Shown: one piece after another, positions 56,681-64,000 of the stretch | Numbering within the stretch: the stretch's first letter is position 1 | Layout: the number at the start of each line of letters is the position of its first letter | Origin: Candidatus Zixiibacteriota bacterium | GTDB lineage: Bacteria > Zixibacteria > MSB-5A5 > GN15 > FEB-12 | NCBI GenBank assembly: GCA_034439475.1 | Contig: JAWXAN010000074.1 | Span: 18,914-82,913 of the forward strand | DNA: 64,000 bases | Direction of reading: 5' to 3' | Translations under genes and position numbers: made by a program | Notes under the pieces: model-generated | Database searches by the model: none | What the model was told of the DNA's origin: nothing | What the model saw: only the letters and a program-made list of their open reading frames with translations

Positions 56681-57417
56681 AGATTCTCCGATACTGCTGA
56701 CCAGTTGACAACATTCCACCACGCTTGAATATAATCCGGCCTTTTGTTTTGGTACTTTATATAGTAGGCGTGTTCCCAGACATCAATTCCCAGAATCGGC
56801 GTCGCTCCCCAGAGGGCGAGATCATGTTGCTTTTCGGCCTGACAAATAATGAGCCGCTGGTCTGATGGCCGATAATGAAGAAGCGCCCAGCCGCTTCCCT
56901 CGACTCGCGAAGCCGCCGCAGTGAACTGTTTACGAAACAAATCCACCGATCCGAAATCGACAGAAAGTTTTATAGAAAGAACATCGCTTGGCTCGCCCCC
57001 GCCTCCGTTTCCAGTCGGCGCCATCACTTTCCAGAACATCGAGTGCAGGTAATGGCCGCCATAGTTGAAAGACAACTGTCTTGACCAATGCTGGATGAGA
57101 TTGAAATCGCCGGTCGAACGAGCCTTGGCCAGCTCGACTTCGGCCTGGTTCAAATTTGTCACGTACGACTGATGATGTTTGCCATGATGGATCTCCATTG
57201 TAGTGGCGTCGATATGCGGTTCAAGCGCATTAAAGTCGTATGGAAGCGTGGGCAGTTGATGAACCGTCACCTCGCCTTGTGTTGACGTCGATTCGCTTTC
57301 GGAACTGGTACCATTATTGGCGGCTGTCTGTGCCGAAAGCAGGGGAGAGGCCAGTGCGGCTCCGGCGGCAATTGCACCACCTGCAATTTTAAGGAAATCT
57401 CTTCGTTCTTGTGTCAT
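56659..57417 (-). CDS. Fe/Mn superoxide dismutase, Tat-exported
   Basis: 252 residues from ATG 57417, five bases after GGAGG on the - strand. A twin-arginine signal (QERRDFLKIAGG, then a hydrophobic stretch and SAQTA) is followed by a linker rich in Ser/Thr/Glu. The SOD domain has MEIHHGKHHQSY, HSMFWKVMAP and [17 protein letters not shown], so all four metal ligands are present. It should detoxify superoxide outside the cytoplasm, folded with its metal before export. It is a clear paralogue of the sod at 44.9 kb. Its 3' end touches the hsdM relic. Confidence 0.94.
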   Translation of the reverse strand: MTQERRDFLKIAGGAIAAGAALASPLLSAQTAANNGTSSESESTSTQGEVTVHQLPTLPYDFNALEPHIDATTMEIHHGKHHQSYVTNLNQAEVELAKARSTGDFNLIQHWSRQLSFNYGGHYLHSMFWKVMAPTGNGGGGEPSDVLSIKLSVDFGSVDLFRKQFTAAASRVEGSGWALLHYRPSDQRLIICQAEKQHDLALWGATPILGIDVWEHAYYIKYQNKRPDYIQAWWNVVNWSAVSENLQKAMGA

Positions 57418-57637
57418 TTTTACCTCCATGTCTTCAATTGATAAATAAAAGTACCTGTTATACTAATTAGTGTGGGAACGGCGAGCAAGTCCCTAACTCA
57501 TTTATTTGTTACAGTTTCAGAGTGTAAAATTCTAACCGAAATCTGCCCGGTTTTGTGGGGAACTTACGGCAGGTTTCTCGGTTTAACCATCTCGAAAGCA
57601 AGAACTAATAGAATTTAACTTCTGTCAGGATATTGGT

Positions 57638-57684
57638 ATCAGCAAATATTTATGCTGATGTACGCCGGGAAGCGATAGTATAGT
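57638..57684 (+). promoter_or_regulatory. Palindrome and -10-like element ahead of the DsbD gene
   Basis: ATCAGCA (57638-57644) and TGCTGAT (57653-57659) make a perfect 7-bp inverted repeat. TATAGT lies at 57679-57684, and the ATG follows seven bases later, so transcription would begin next to the start codon. No -35 is convincing and no Shine-Dalgarno is near. Confidence 0.4.
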
Positions 57685-57691
57685 TGTCCGA

Positions 57692-59806
57692 ATGAAAAGA
57701 TTGGCTTATCTCGTCTTAATCGCTATTGCATTAGGATTATTTTCCACTCAAACAGTATCCTCCGAACCGACGCGTGTCGGGCATGTTGAGGCTGAGCTAA
57801 TCTCCGAACTTACATCTTTGCAGCCGGGTCAGACAACATGGCTCGCGCTACGGTTCACTATAGATCCTGAGTGGCACTTGTATTGGAAGAATCCAGGTGA
57901 TGCCGGACTGCCGCCCAAGGTAAAGTGGGTGCTTCCAACGGGCTTTGAAGCTGGTGAATTGCAGTTCCCGTATCCCGAGCGCTTCGATATGCCCCCTTTG
58001 GTCAGCTTTAGTTACGAAAAAGAGCTTATTCTTCCCGTTAAAATAACTGTTCCTAAGATGTTAGGACTAAATGCTCAAGTGACGCTTCAAGCTGATGTGA
58101 CTTGGCTTGTTTGTAAAGAATCCTGTATCCCCGGAAAAACCTCTTTGACATTGACCTTACCAGTTCAATCCGAAGTGCCAAAATTTGATGATCGCTGGAT
58201 CGCCGCCTTCAATGACACAAGATTTGACTTGCCGATTGTTTTGCCCGATTGGAAACTCGGCGCACATTTCAAAGACAGCGCGTTTGTCCTCTCTATCACT
58301 GCACCCACTGGTTCAGAGACAAAAGTGGCGGATATTATCTTTTTCCCCGAAGAGCAGGAACTCTTAGACTACTCTGCGGCGCAGGTACTTACTCCAATGG
58401 GTGAAGGCTACTCTCTGAAATTGAAACGATCGCCGATGAATCTTGAATTGCCCGAACGGTTAACTGGAATATTGGTCAATGAGCATGGCTGGCGTGGGGA
58501 AGGATCGGAGAAGGCGCTCGTTGTTGATGTCTCCCTCTCTGAACCAGAGCAGATCACAGGCGCGGCTTCGAAAATATCCGGACCGCTCCAAGCCCTCCTT
58601 TTTTCATTTATTGGAGGATTGATTCTCAATTTAATGCCGTGCGTCCTTCCGGTTCTTTCCCTTAAGATATTTGGTTTTGTGAAACAGGCCGGAGAGGATA
58701 AGAGCAAAGTGCTCAACCATGGCTTAACCTTTACAGCCGGCGTCCTTATTTCATTCTGGATTTTGGCTGGAGCTTTATTGCTTCTCCGGGCCGGGGGCGA
58801 ACAACTTGGCTGGGGCTTCCAACTGCAGTCGCCGACTTTTGTTGTAATTATTTCAGCCTTCATGTTTCTATTCGCCTTAAATCTGTTGGGTGTATTCGAA
58901 ATTGGAACTTCATTGACTGCGGTCGGTGGAGCCTCGGCCTCGCGCACTGGTTATAGCGGCTCGTTTCTCAACGGTGTGACTGCTACCATAGTTGCAACAC
59001 CCTGCACCGCTCCGTTCATGGGACCTGCTTTAGGATATGCGCTCACACAGCCGCCATGGCTCTCAATGTTGATATTTACGTTCGTCGGATTGGGCATGTC
59101 ATCCCCCTATATAATTCTGTCGGCCTCGCCGAGACTGCTCAAATTTCTCCCCAAACCTGGTCAATGGATGGAAAGCCTCAAACAATTCATGGGCTTTCTG
59201 CTCATGGCTACAGTCTTGTTTCTGGCCTATATTTTGGGCGCCCAAGTCGGCCTAATCGGCGTGCTGTTCCTTTTCGCGGGGTTGCTCATACTTGCGATAG
59301 CGGCTTGGGTCTATGGCCGGTGGGGACATTTCGCGGCGAGTGCTCGTTCAAAATTGATAGCGTCTGTGACAACAGTAGTTCTTATCGCAATTGGTTTGGG
59401 TCTGACACTTTCATTTGTAAGCAGCAGCGAGCCGACTACACTCCAGGCCGCAACTGGCCTTCCTTGGGAGGTGTATTCACCTGAACGGCTTGCAGAACTG
59501 AGACAATCAAACACACCAGTCTTCATAGATTTTACCGCGGCTTGGTGCCTCAGCTGTCAGGTGAACGAACGTGTCGCACTTCATTCCCAAGAAATTGTCG
59601 ATAAGTTTGCCTCGTTAGGCGTCGTCCCCTTGAAAGCCGACTGGACGAATCGCAGTGAGCAGATCACACAGGCGCTTGCCCAGTTCAACAGAAACAGCGT
59701 CCCGCTTTATATCCTTTATGATAAAAATAACAAGTCACCCATTATTCTACCGGAGATTTTGACTCCCGGAATCGTCATGGATGCGCTAAATAACCTTTCG
59801 CAATAG
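57692..59806 (+). CDS. dsbD: DsbD/ScsB-type thiol:disulfide interchange protein
   Basis: 704 residues that carry electrons from cytoplasmic thioredoxin to the periplasm. Order: signal peptide (LVLIAIALGLFSTQTVSS); N-terminal DsbD-alpha-like domain with CKESCIPGK, a CxxxC; about eight membrane helices with NLMPCVLPVLSLK and VATPCTAPFMGPALG, which hold the paired membrane cysteines; and a C-terminal thioredoxin domain with FTAAWCLSCQVNE (Cys619 and Cys622). All three redox pairs are present, so the chain looks complete. It is followed 60 bases later by a periplasmic redoxin. Confidence 0.92.
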   Translation: MKRLAYLVLIAIALGLFSTQTVSSEPTRVGHVEAELISELTSLQPGQTTWLALRFTIDPEWHLYWKNPGDAGLPPKVKWVLPTGFEAGELQFPYPERFDMPPLVSFSYEKELILPVKITVPKMLGLNAQVTLQADVTWLVCKESCIPGKTSLTLTLPVQSEVPKFDDRWIAAFNDTRFDLPIVLPDWKLGAHFKDSAFVLSITAPTGSETKVADIIFFPEEQELLDYSAAQVLTPMGEGYSLKLKRSPMNLELPERLTGILVNEHGWRGEGSEKALVVDVSLSEPEQITGAASKISGPLQALLFSFIGGLILNLMPCVLPVLSLKIFGFVKQAGEDKSKVLNHGLTFTAGVLISFWILAGALLLLRAGGEQLGWGFQLQSPTFVVIISAFMFLFALNLLGVFEIGTSLTAVGGASASRTGYSGSFLNGVTATIVATPCTAPFMGPALGYALTQPPWLSMLIFTFVGLGMSSPYIILSASPRLLKFLPKPGQWMESLKQFMGFLLMATVLFLAYILGAQVGLIGVLFLFAGLLILAIAAWVYGRWGHFAASARSKLIASVTTVVLIAIGLGLTLSFVSSSEPTTLQAATGLPWEVYSPERLAELRQSNTPVFIDFTAAWCLSCQVNERVALHSQEIVDKFASLGVVPLKADWTNRSEQITQALAQFNRNSVPLYILYDKNNKSPIILPEILTPGIVMDALNNLSQ

Positions 59807-59867
59807 CACGGAATCGCATGCCCGCCGATTTCGTCGAGACTTACACCGTGGGTAGGAGACATTATTG

Positions 59868-60533
59868 ATGAAGAGAAAATCGACATTCGCAACACTTGGA
59901 CTTGCGGCGCTTTTGAGCTCCGGAATTGTCATCGCTGGAGATGATAAGAAAGAAGCCGCACCGGCAGTTGCCATCGCAACCGAAACGGCGGTTCTGGCAG
60001 CAATTGACAAGCCCGCTCCGGGATTTACCCTTACCGATGTCAACGGCAAGAAACACTCGCTTGCAGATTTCAAAGGAAAGACCGTAGTTCTTGAATGGAC
60101 CAATTATGACTGTCCCTTTGTAAAGAAGTTCTATGGATCAAATACCATGCAGAAGATCCAAGACGCCTATACAAAGAAGGGCGTCGTATGGCTTTCAGTT
60201 TGTTCCTCCGCCCCCAGCAAAGAGGGATATTTTGAAACTGCCGCCCTCAAGACGCGTATGTCCGACGCCAAAGCCGCGCCGACAGCTTATCTTGTTGATG
60301 CCGATGGAACAGTAGGTAAGATGTACGGCGCCAAGACTACGCCGCACATGTTTGTCATTGGTGCAGAAGGCAATCTCGTCTATGCCGGCGGTATTGATGA
60401 TAAGAAATCGGTCGATCCTGCCGACATCGCTACAGCAAAGAACTATGTTGTAGCCGCTCTTGATGCCGTTATCGCCGGTAAAGCAGTCGAAACCAAAACC
60501 TCGGCTCCTTATGGTTGCGGTGTAAAATACTAA
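59868..60533 (+). CDS. Exported redoxin/thioredoxin-fold protein
   Basis: 221 residues from ATG 59868, ten bases after AGGAG (59853-59857). A signal peptide is seen (STFATLGLAALLSSGIVIA), then an alanine-rich spacer and an AhpC/TSA-like redoxin domain: APGFTLTDVNGKKHSLADFK, WTNYDCPFVKKFYGS, VVWLSVCSSAPSK and TTPHMFVIGAEG. The CPFVKKxY signature belongs to a periplasmic redoxin family, with one Cys at the usual place and a second Cys later in the fold. It probably receives electrons from the adjacent DsbD. Substrate unknown. Confidence 0.87.
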   Translation: MKRKSTFATLGLAALLSSGIVIAGDDKKEAAPAVAIATETAVLAAIDKPAPGFTLTDVNGKKHSLADFKGKTVVLEWTNYDCPFVKKFYGSNTMQKIQDAYTKKGVVWLSVCSSAPSKEGYFETAALKTRMSDAKAAPTAYLVDADGTVGKMYGAKTTPHMFVIGAEGNLVYAGGIDDKKSVDPADIATAKNYVVAALDAVIAGKAVETKTSAPYGCGVKY

Positions 60534-60563
60534 GCAGATCGCAGTCTTTTGAATTAACAGTGA

Positions 60564-60595
60564 AAAAGCTCCGTGCATTTATGCACGGGGCTTTT
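60564..60595 (+). terminator. Terminator of the redoxin gene
   Basis: AAAAGCTCCGTGCAT and ATGCACGGGGCTTTT pair with one mismatch around a two-base loop; the stem ends in TTTT. It lies 30 bases past the redoxin stop and ends at the border of a response-regulator remnant. Confidence 0.8.
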
Positions 60596-60596
60596 G

Positions 60597-60797
60597 CCGG
60601 TTATCGTGTTAACTTCTTCCGCAGAAGAGAAGGACATTATTACGAGTTACGGGCTGGGAGCAAACAGCTACATCCGCAAGCCGGTCGAGTTTGGACAATT
60701 CAGCGAGGCCGTGCAACAACTTGGTTTGTACTGGTTGATTCTTAATGTCACCCCCCCCCGTAGAATACAGGGAGACAGGCCTTTAGGGCGTTCGTAA
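60597..60797 (+). pseudogene. C-terminal remnant of a CheY/Rcp-type response regulator
   Basis: From base 60597 one frame reads [20 protein letters not shown], then [19 protein letters not shown] and [10 protein letters not shown]. This is the second half of a receiver domain, with the conserved Thr/Ser and Lys (KPV) but without the phospho-acceptor Asp half. It begins exactly after the terminator stem and has no own start codon. A run of nine C (60751-60759) lies in the tail. No histidine kinase is nearby. It is a deletion relic. Confidence 0.82.
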
Positions 60798-61415
60798 AAT
60801 AGCCCGAACCGGAGAAGCATCCATACCCGCGAATTTTAGCGGCAGGGCAATCAATTCATACGAGCCGCCGTTGACATGGCGCAGACTTAAATTCTCAAGT
60901 ATCGCAATATCTGCTCGCGCAAATATCTTGTGCGAATCCAGCGTCGTAGAATCACTTTTATCAACCGACGGAGTATCGATTCCAACCAGTCGAATACCGC
61001 GTGTCACCAATGCATTTGCGGCTCCGGCATCAAAATAAGCAAACTCAGGATTCCATTTTTCGGACTGGGCGCTGCTGGTTTTGAAAAGAATCCGCTCAGC
61101 TTTAACTTCACCGATTGCGGCAACATCGTCGGCGGTAACTACAGTGACTGTTTCTCCGTTAGAAGTAAGATCGACAACCAACGCCTCGCCAATATAAGCC
61201 CCAAGACTGGCTTCCGATGCTGATTTTCCCGAACTGAGAAAATGCAAAGGCGCGTCAGCATGAGTTCCTGTGTGAAGACTCATCGTGACGCTCCCGACAT
61301 TGCATGAATGCCCCTGATTCATCTGCATGACCCAAAAGTTCGTGAAGCTGGTATCGCCGGGCCAAACCGCGATTCCTTTGGCGAGTGTTTGCGAAATATC
61401 TATGATTGATGACAT
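60783..61415 (-). CDS. kynB: Kynurenine formamidase (cyclase family)
   Basis: 210 residues, the usual KynB length. Seen: [18 protein letters not shown] at the start and [15 protein letters not shown], the HxGTHxDxPxH metal-binding signature of the cyclase family. Later blocks [13 protein letters not shown] and ENLSLRHV also match bacterial kynurenine formamidases, which hydrolyse N-formylkynurenine to kynurenine in tryptophan breakdown. It starts five bases after the kynureninase stop, so both are translated from one message. Tryptophan dioxygenase, the first enzyme, is not in the window. Confidence 0.88.
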   Translation of the reverse strand: MSSIIDISQTLAKGIAVWPGDTSFTNFWVMQMNQGHSCNVGSVTMSLHTGTHADAPLHFLSSGKSASEASLGAYIGEALVVDLTSNGETVTVVTADDVAAIGEVKAERILFKTSSAQSEKWNPEFAYFDAGAANALVTRGIRLVGIDTPSVDKSDSTTLDSHKIFARADIAILENLSLRHVNGGSYELIALPLKFAGMDASPVRAILRTP

Positions 61416-61420
61416 GCGTC

Positions 61421-62626
61421 TTAAGTAACTGTGGCGTGGGAATCAACGTGCTTGAGATACGATTCGTCTGATAAAATAGTCTCAATTTCCATGACTGTTT
61501 CCTCAAGCTCTGCGTTCGTCGTATAGAAATGCGGGGACAATCGAATTCCTGCCTGGGGACGGTAATCCACAAGGAAATTCCGCCGGTTCAGCTCAGTTGC
61601 AATGGCCCAGGCATGAGGAAAGGAGTATGCGACAGTGCCGCCTCTGCGAGAGGAGTCAATTGGGGTGTATGCGGGCCAGCCGCGTTGGATTGCCGCATTG
61701 AGTAGATAAGTTGTCATCTCAATCGAGCGATCGCGGATTCGCTCAATGCCGACTTCGGCTATGATATCAAGTCCCGGCTGGCAGGTGTAGAGCGCCGGAA
61801 TAACAGGCGTGCCATTGAGAAATCTATATGACCCAGACGTGCGGCGAATTGTGCCATTGTCGAAAGCGAAGGGATTCTCATGCGCAAGCCAACCAGTGAA
61901 GCGCGGTGTTAGCATCGTTTGTAGGTCGTTGCGTACATAGAGGAAGCAGGCTCCCGGTCCGCCGCAAAGCCATTTCAGACAGCCGCCGACTGCAAAGTCG
62001 ACCTGTAACTTCTGCATATCGACCGGAACCGTTCCGAGGGATTGGAAAACATCCAAAATGACTTTCGCCCCGACAGAATGTGCTTTTGCAATTATCTGCT
62101 CGACATCGACAATTGACGATGATCGAAACAGAACATGGGATATGGAAACAAGCAAAGTATCTTTGTCGATGGCCTGAAGAAGTCCTTCTGTGGAAAGATT
62201 TGTCTCATCGGGACAGGAAATAATTTCGAGACGTCCCTCTCGGCTTAGCCACTCTCGGTAAAGATAGAGGAGGGATGGAAATTCCCGGTCAATCATGACA
62301 ACTTTATTTCTCGATTGAGTGAAGTCAAAGCAGGATAGAAGAATTGCTTCGGCGCTGGTGACATTGGCCTGCATCGTAACTGTATCGACCGGCGCATTCA
62401 TCAAAAGAGCGACTTTATCGCCGACTTTCCGCGACAACTCCCACCATACTTCTTCCCAGGCGCGCACACCGCGTTCAGCCCAGATCGAAGTGTATTGCTG
62501 TGCAAAATTGTGAACAGCATCGGGCATTGCTCCGAGCGAGTTTGAAATGAGATAGTGGCAATTGTTGAGCGAGCTAAAGCGCGCACGGAACGAGGTTAGG
62601 TTTGTAAGGTGATGATCTGTTGTCAT
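61421..62626 (-). CDS. kynU: Kynureninase-like PLP enzyme (class V aminotransferase fold)
   Basis: About 402 residues from ATG 62626; ATG 62638 and TTG 62674 are other choices and no clear Shine-Dalgarno decides. Seen: CHYLISNSLGAMP, ANVTSAEAILLSCFDF, DVFQSLGTVPVD (PLP-contacting Asp) and GGCLKWLCGGPGACFLYV, where the Lys should bind PLP. Kynureninase cleaves kynurenine to anthranilate and alanine. Its position upstream of kynB supports this. The anthranilate made could feed TrpD, whose gene is in this window. Confidence 0.85.
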   Translation of the reverse strand: MTTDHHLTNLTSFRARFSSLNNCHYLISNSLGAMPDAVHNFAQQYTSIWAERGVRAWEEVWWELSRKVGDKVALLMNAPVDTVTMQANVTSAEAILLSCFDFTQSRNKVVMIDREFPSLLYLYREWLSREGRLEIISCPDETNLSTEGLLQAIDKDTLLVSISHVLFRSSSIVDVEQIIAKAHSVGAKVILDVFQSLGTVPVDMQKLQVDFAVGGCLKWLCGGPGACFLYVRNDLQTMLTPRFTGWLAHENPFAFDNGTIRRTSGSYRFLNGTPVIPALYTCQPGLDIIAEVGIERIRDRSIEMTTYLLNAAIQRGWPAYTPIDSSRRGGTVAYSFPHAWAIATELNRRNFLVDYRPQAGIRLSPHFYTTNAELEETVMEIETILSDESYLKHVDSHATVT

Positions 62627-62684
62627 ATTTGCGCACATGGAGAAGAATATATGCGAAATATAGTCCGATGGCAAAGAACTCTTC

Positions 62685-63662
62685 TCACTCCCCAGCCTTC
62701 CTTAACTCCTCCACCTGCTCGACACTCAAAACCAATCTTGTCCCCTTGATCAAATCATTCAATTGCCCAAGACTCGTCGCGCTCGCGATCGGGGCGGTTA
62801 TACTCGGGTGCGCCAATAGCCAGGCAATCGCAACACAGGCATGAACCGTATGCGTTTCCTTGGAGACTTTGTCTACTGCCTCTAAAATGCGAAAGCCGCG
62901 CTCGTTGAGATATTTTTCCACACGATAGCTTCGCGCGCTTTTGATCAAATCATCCCTTCCGCGATACTTCCCCGACAAAAATCCGCTGGCAAGCGAGAAA
63001 TAGTTTATCACGCCGATATTATTTTCAACACAAACTTTCTCAAGTGGGCCATCAAAAACCTCGCGGTCATATAAGTTATAGACCGGCTGCAGCGTTTCAT
63101 AGCGGGGAAGACCAAGCTTTTTTGATATGTCGAGCGCCTCGGTCAGGCGTGCGGCGGTGTAATTAGAGGCGCCAATGACACGTACTTTCCCTTGGGCAAT
63201 CAACTTGGCGTATCCTTCCAGCGTCTTCTCGAGCGGGGTAGCGGCATCGTCCACATGCGACTGATAGAGATCGATGTAGTCAGTCCGAAGCCGGGTAAGC
63301 GAAGCTTCAACTGCCTTAAGAACTCGCCTTTTCGACAGTCCCTCCTTACGCCATCCCATCTTATAGCCGACTTTTGTCGCGATAATAACTTTGTCGCGGT
63401 TGCGCCGTGCTTTCATCCAGTTGCCTATGATAGTCTCAGACTCACCCCCTTTATTGCCCGGTTTCCAGTTTGAATAGACATCGGCTGTGTCTATAAGGTT
63501 GAAACCGGCATCGACAAAAGCATCGAGTAATTTGAACGATGTCGGCTCGTCGATAGTCCAGCCGAAGACATTCCCGCCAAATACGAGCGGCGCGACTTTC
63601 ATTTTGGTATTTCCGAGTGGTCGGTATTGTGTTGATAGGCCAGCGGAATGTTGATTGCTCAC
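62685..63662 (-). CDS. Aldo/keto reductase
   Basis: 325 residues from GTG 63662. Seen: RPLGNTKMKVAPLVFGGNVF at the N-terminus, NLIDTADVYS (catalytic Asp and Tyr), KVIIATKVG (catalytic Lys) and YQSHVDD (His), so the full AKR tetrad is present. VRVIGASNYTAARL and the C-terminal PIASATSLGQLNDL are NADPH-binding family segments. It reduces carbonyls; substrate unknown. It is upstream of the kynureninase gene on the same strand, about 58 bases away, and may share its transcript. Confidence 0.92.
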   Translation of the reverse strand: MSNQHSAGLSTQYRPLGNTKMKVAPLVFGGNVFGWTIDEPTSFKLLDAFVDAGFNLIDTADVYSNWKPGNKGGESETIIGNWMKARRNRDKVIIATKVGYKMGWRKEGLSKRRVLKAVEASLTRLRTDYIDLYQSHVDDAATPLEKTLEGYAKLIAQGKVRVIGASNYTAARLTEALDISKKLGLPRYETLQPVYNLYDREVFDGPLEKVCVENNIGVINYFSLASGFLSGKYRGRDDLIKSARSYRVEKYLNERGFRILEAVDKVSKETHTVHACVAIAWLLAHPSITAPIASATSLGQLNDLIKGTRLVLSVEQVEELRKAGE

Positions 63663-63692
63663 AATCTTAATTTATTGAAAAACAACGAGCCA

Positions 63693-63840
63693 GTCAAGTG
63701 AGGTAGAGGACGTTCACTGTTCCGTAAGGTCTTGCTCACTCCGAGGTAACGAGGAGGAGTGCTGAGGCTTCCGAAGTCCGCTTGAGGAGGATGACCTGAC
63801 GGTCATTTGGTGCGGCGGACTGACGTCTTACCTCACTGAC
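63693..63840. repeat. Structured inverted-repeat element of about 148 bases
   Basis: Outer arms: GTCA-A-GTGAGGTA-GAG-GACGT (63693-63713) against ACGTC-TTACCTCACTGAC (63823-63840), 17 pairs with two bulges. Inside: AGTCCGC (63775-63781) with GCGGACT (63815-63821), nested around ATGACC-TGAC-GGTCAT (63791-63806), and CACTCC (63737-63742) with GGAGTG (63756-63761). The element begins 30 bases upstream of the aldo/keto reductase start and its last bases overlap the stop of the dockerin-type gene. No ORF explains it. Confidence 0.7.
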
Positions 63841-64000
63841 ACGCCGCCGTCGCAGCAAGCGTGATAAAAAGATAATCTATCAACCGGATTAAATCAGAAA
63901 CATCAGCCACACCGTCCAGTGATCCCTCAGTATTGCCCTCGCTTGGACAACAAAGCGGCGTCAGCGAAATGAACAGATAATCAATCAAAGCCGCTAGATC
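63833..64000 (-). CDS. C-terminal end of a secreted dockerin-type protein, cut by the window
   Basis: The last 55 codons of a - strand gene that starts beyond the right edge; the stop is at 63833-63835. It reads DLAALIDYLFISLTPLCCPS, then EGNTEGSLDGVADVSDLIRL and IDYLFITL, ending AACQ. This is the same paired dockerin-like end as in the proteins at 43.9, 49.2 and 52.6 kb, including the CC pair between the two units and the Cys-Gln end. The rest of the protein is not visible. Its stop codon lies inside the structured element. Confidence 0.85.
   Translation of the reverse strand, partial: DLAALIDYLFISLTPLCCPSEGNTEGSLDGVADVSDLIRLIDYLFITLAATAACQ

Overview
The window is a dense bacterial chromosome segment, cut in mid-gene at both ends. 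About 55 genes are recognisable. The first 35.6 kb read almost entirely on the + strand, and most of 43.9-64 kb reads on the - strand. The cell is a diderm: there are LptD-, LolA- and BamD-like envelope genes, an SLT transglycosylase and Tat- or Sec-exported proteins. Several secreted proteins end in paired dockerin-like DISDLT repeats, the glycolytic kinase is of the PPi type, and an ABC/GldG-like/DUF4340 module is present. Together this suggests a member of the FCB superphylum, perhaps candidate phylum Zixibacteria or a relative. That placement is an inference from gene content; no rRNA is present.

Region 1 (1-16.7 kb) is amino-acid biosynthesis. It holds a partial class I aminotransferase, a DapF-family protein with both catalytic cysteines replaced by serine, and a complete trp operon (trpE-G-D-[MFS]-C-F-B-A) with stop/start overlaps at most junctions. 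argS follows, then a shikimate operon (DAHP synthase-aroA-aroE-aroK-aroB-aroQ) that lacks only chorismate synthase. Chorismate from the second operon is the substrate of the first.

Region 2 (16.7-35.6 kb) carries a MATE exporter, an HDAC-like deacetylase, a FAH-family hydrolase, an AlaX-like editing protein, an LptD-like protein, HU, FtsK, a LolA-like protein, RimO, a transglycosylase, BamD, NadD, PolA and a phosphofructokinase. Region 3 (35.6-43.9 kb) has tRNA-Thr(CGU), LexA with a palindromic operator candidate, CcmC plus a Cys-type CcmE, an ABC-2/GldG-like/DUF4340 module and a DUF899-like thioredoxin-fold protein.

Region 4 (43.9-64 kb) is accessory. It includes four proteins, one of them partial, that share a paired dockerin-like C-terminus: a small secreted protein, an SBBP/thrombospondin-3 protein, a zinc metalloprotease with a beta-propeller, and the fragment at the right edge. 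It also has a cytosolic and a Tat-exported superoxide dismutase, a peroxiredoxin, an aminotransferase, a sulfurtransferase, a DsbD/redoxin pair, kynureninase next to kynurenine formamidase, and an aldo/keto reductase. Relics are present too: a frameshifted, truncated hsdM and the tail of a response regulator. A structured inverted-repeat element of about 148 bases lies at the 3' end of the last dockerin-type gene.

No phage, transposase, CRISPR array or intact defence system was seen. The most unusual points are the shared C-terminal domain, the Ser/Ser DapF, the Cys-type CcmE with only CcmC beside it, the transporter embedded in the trp operon, and the structured element near the right edge.
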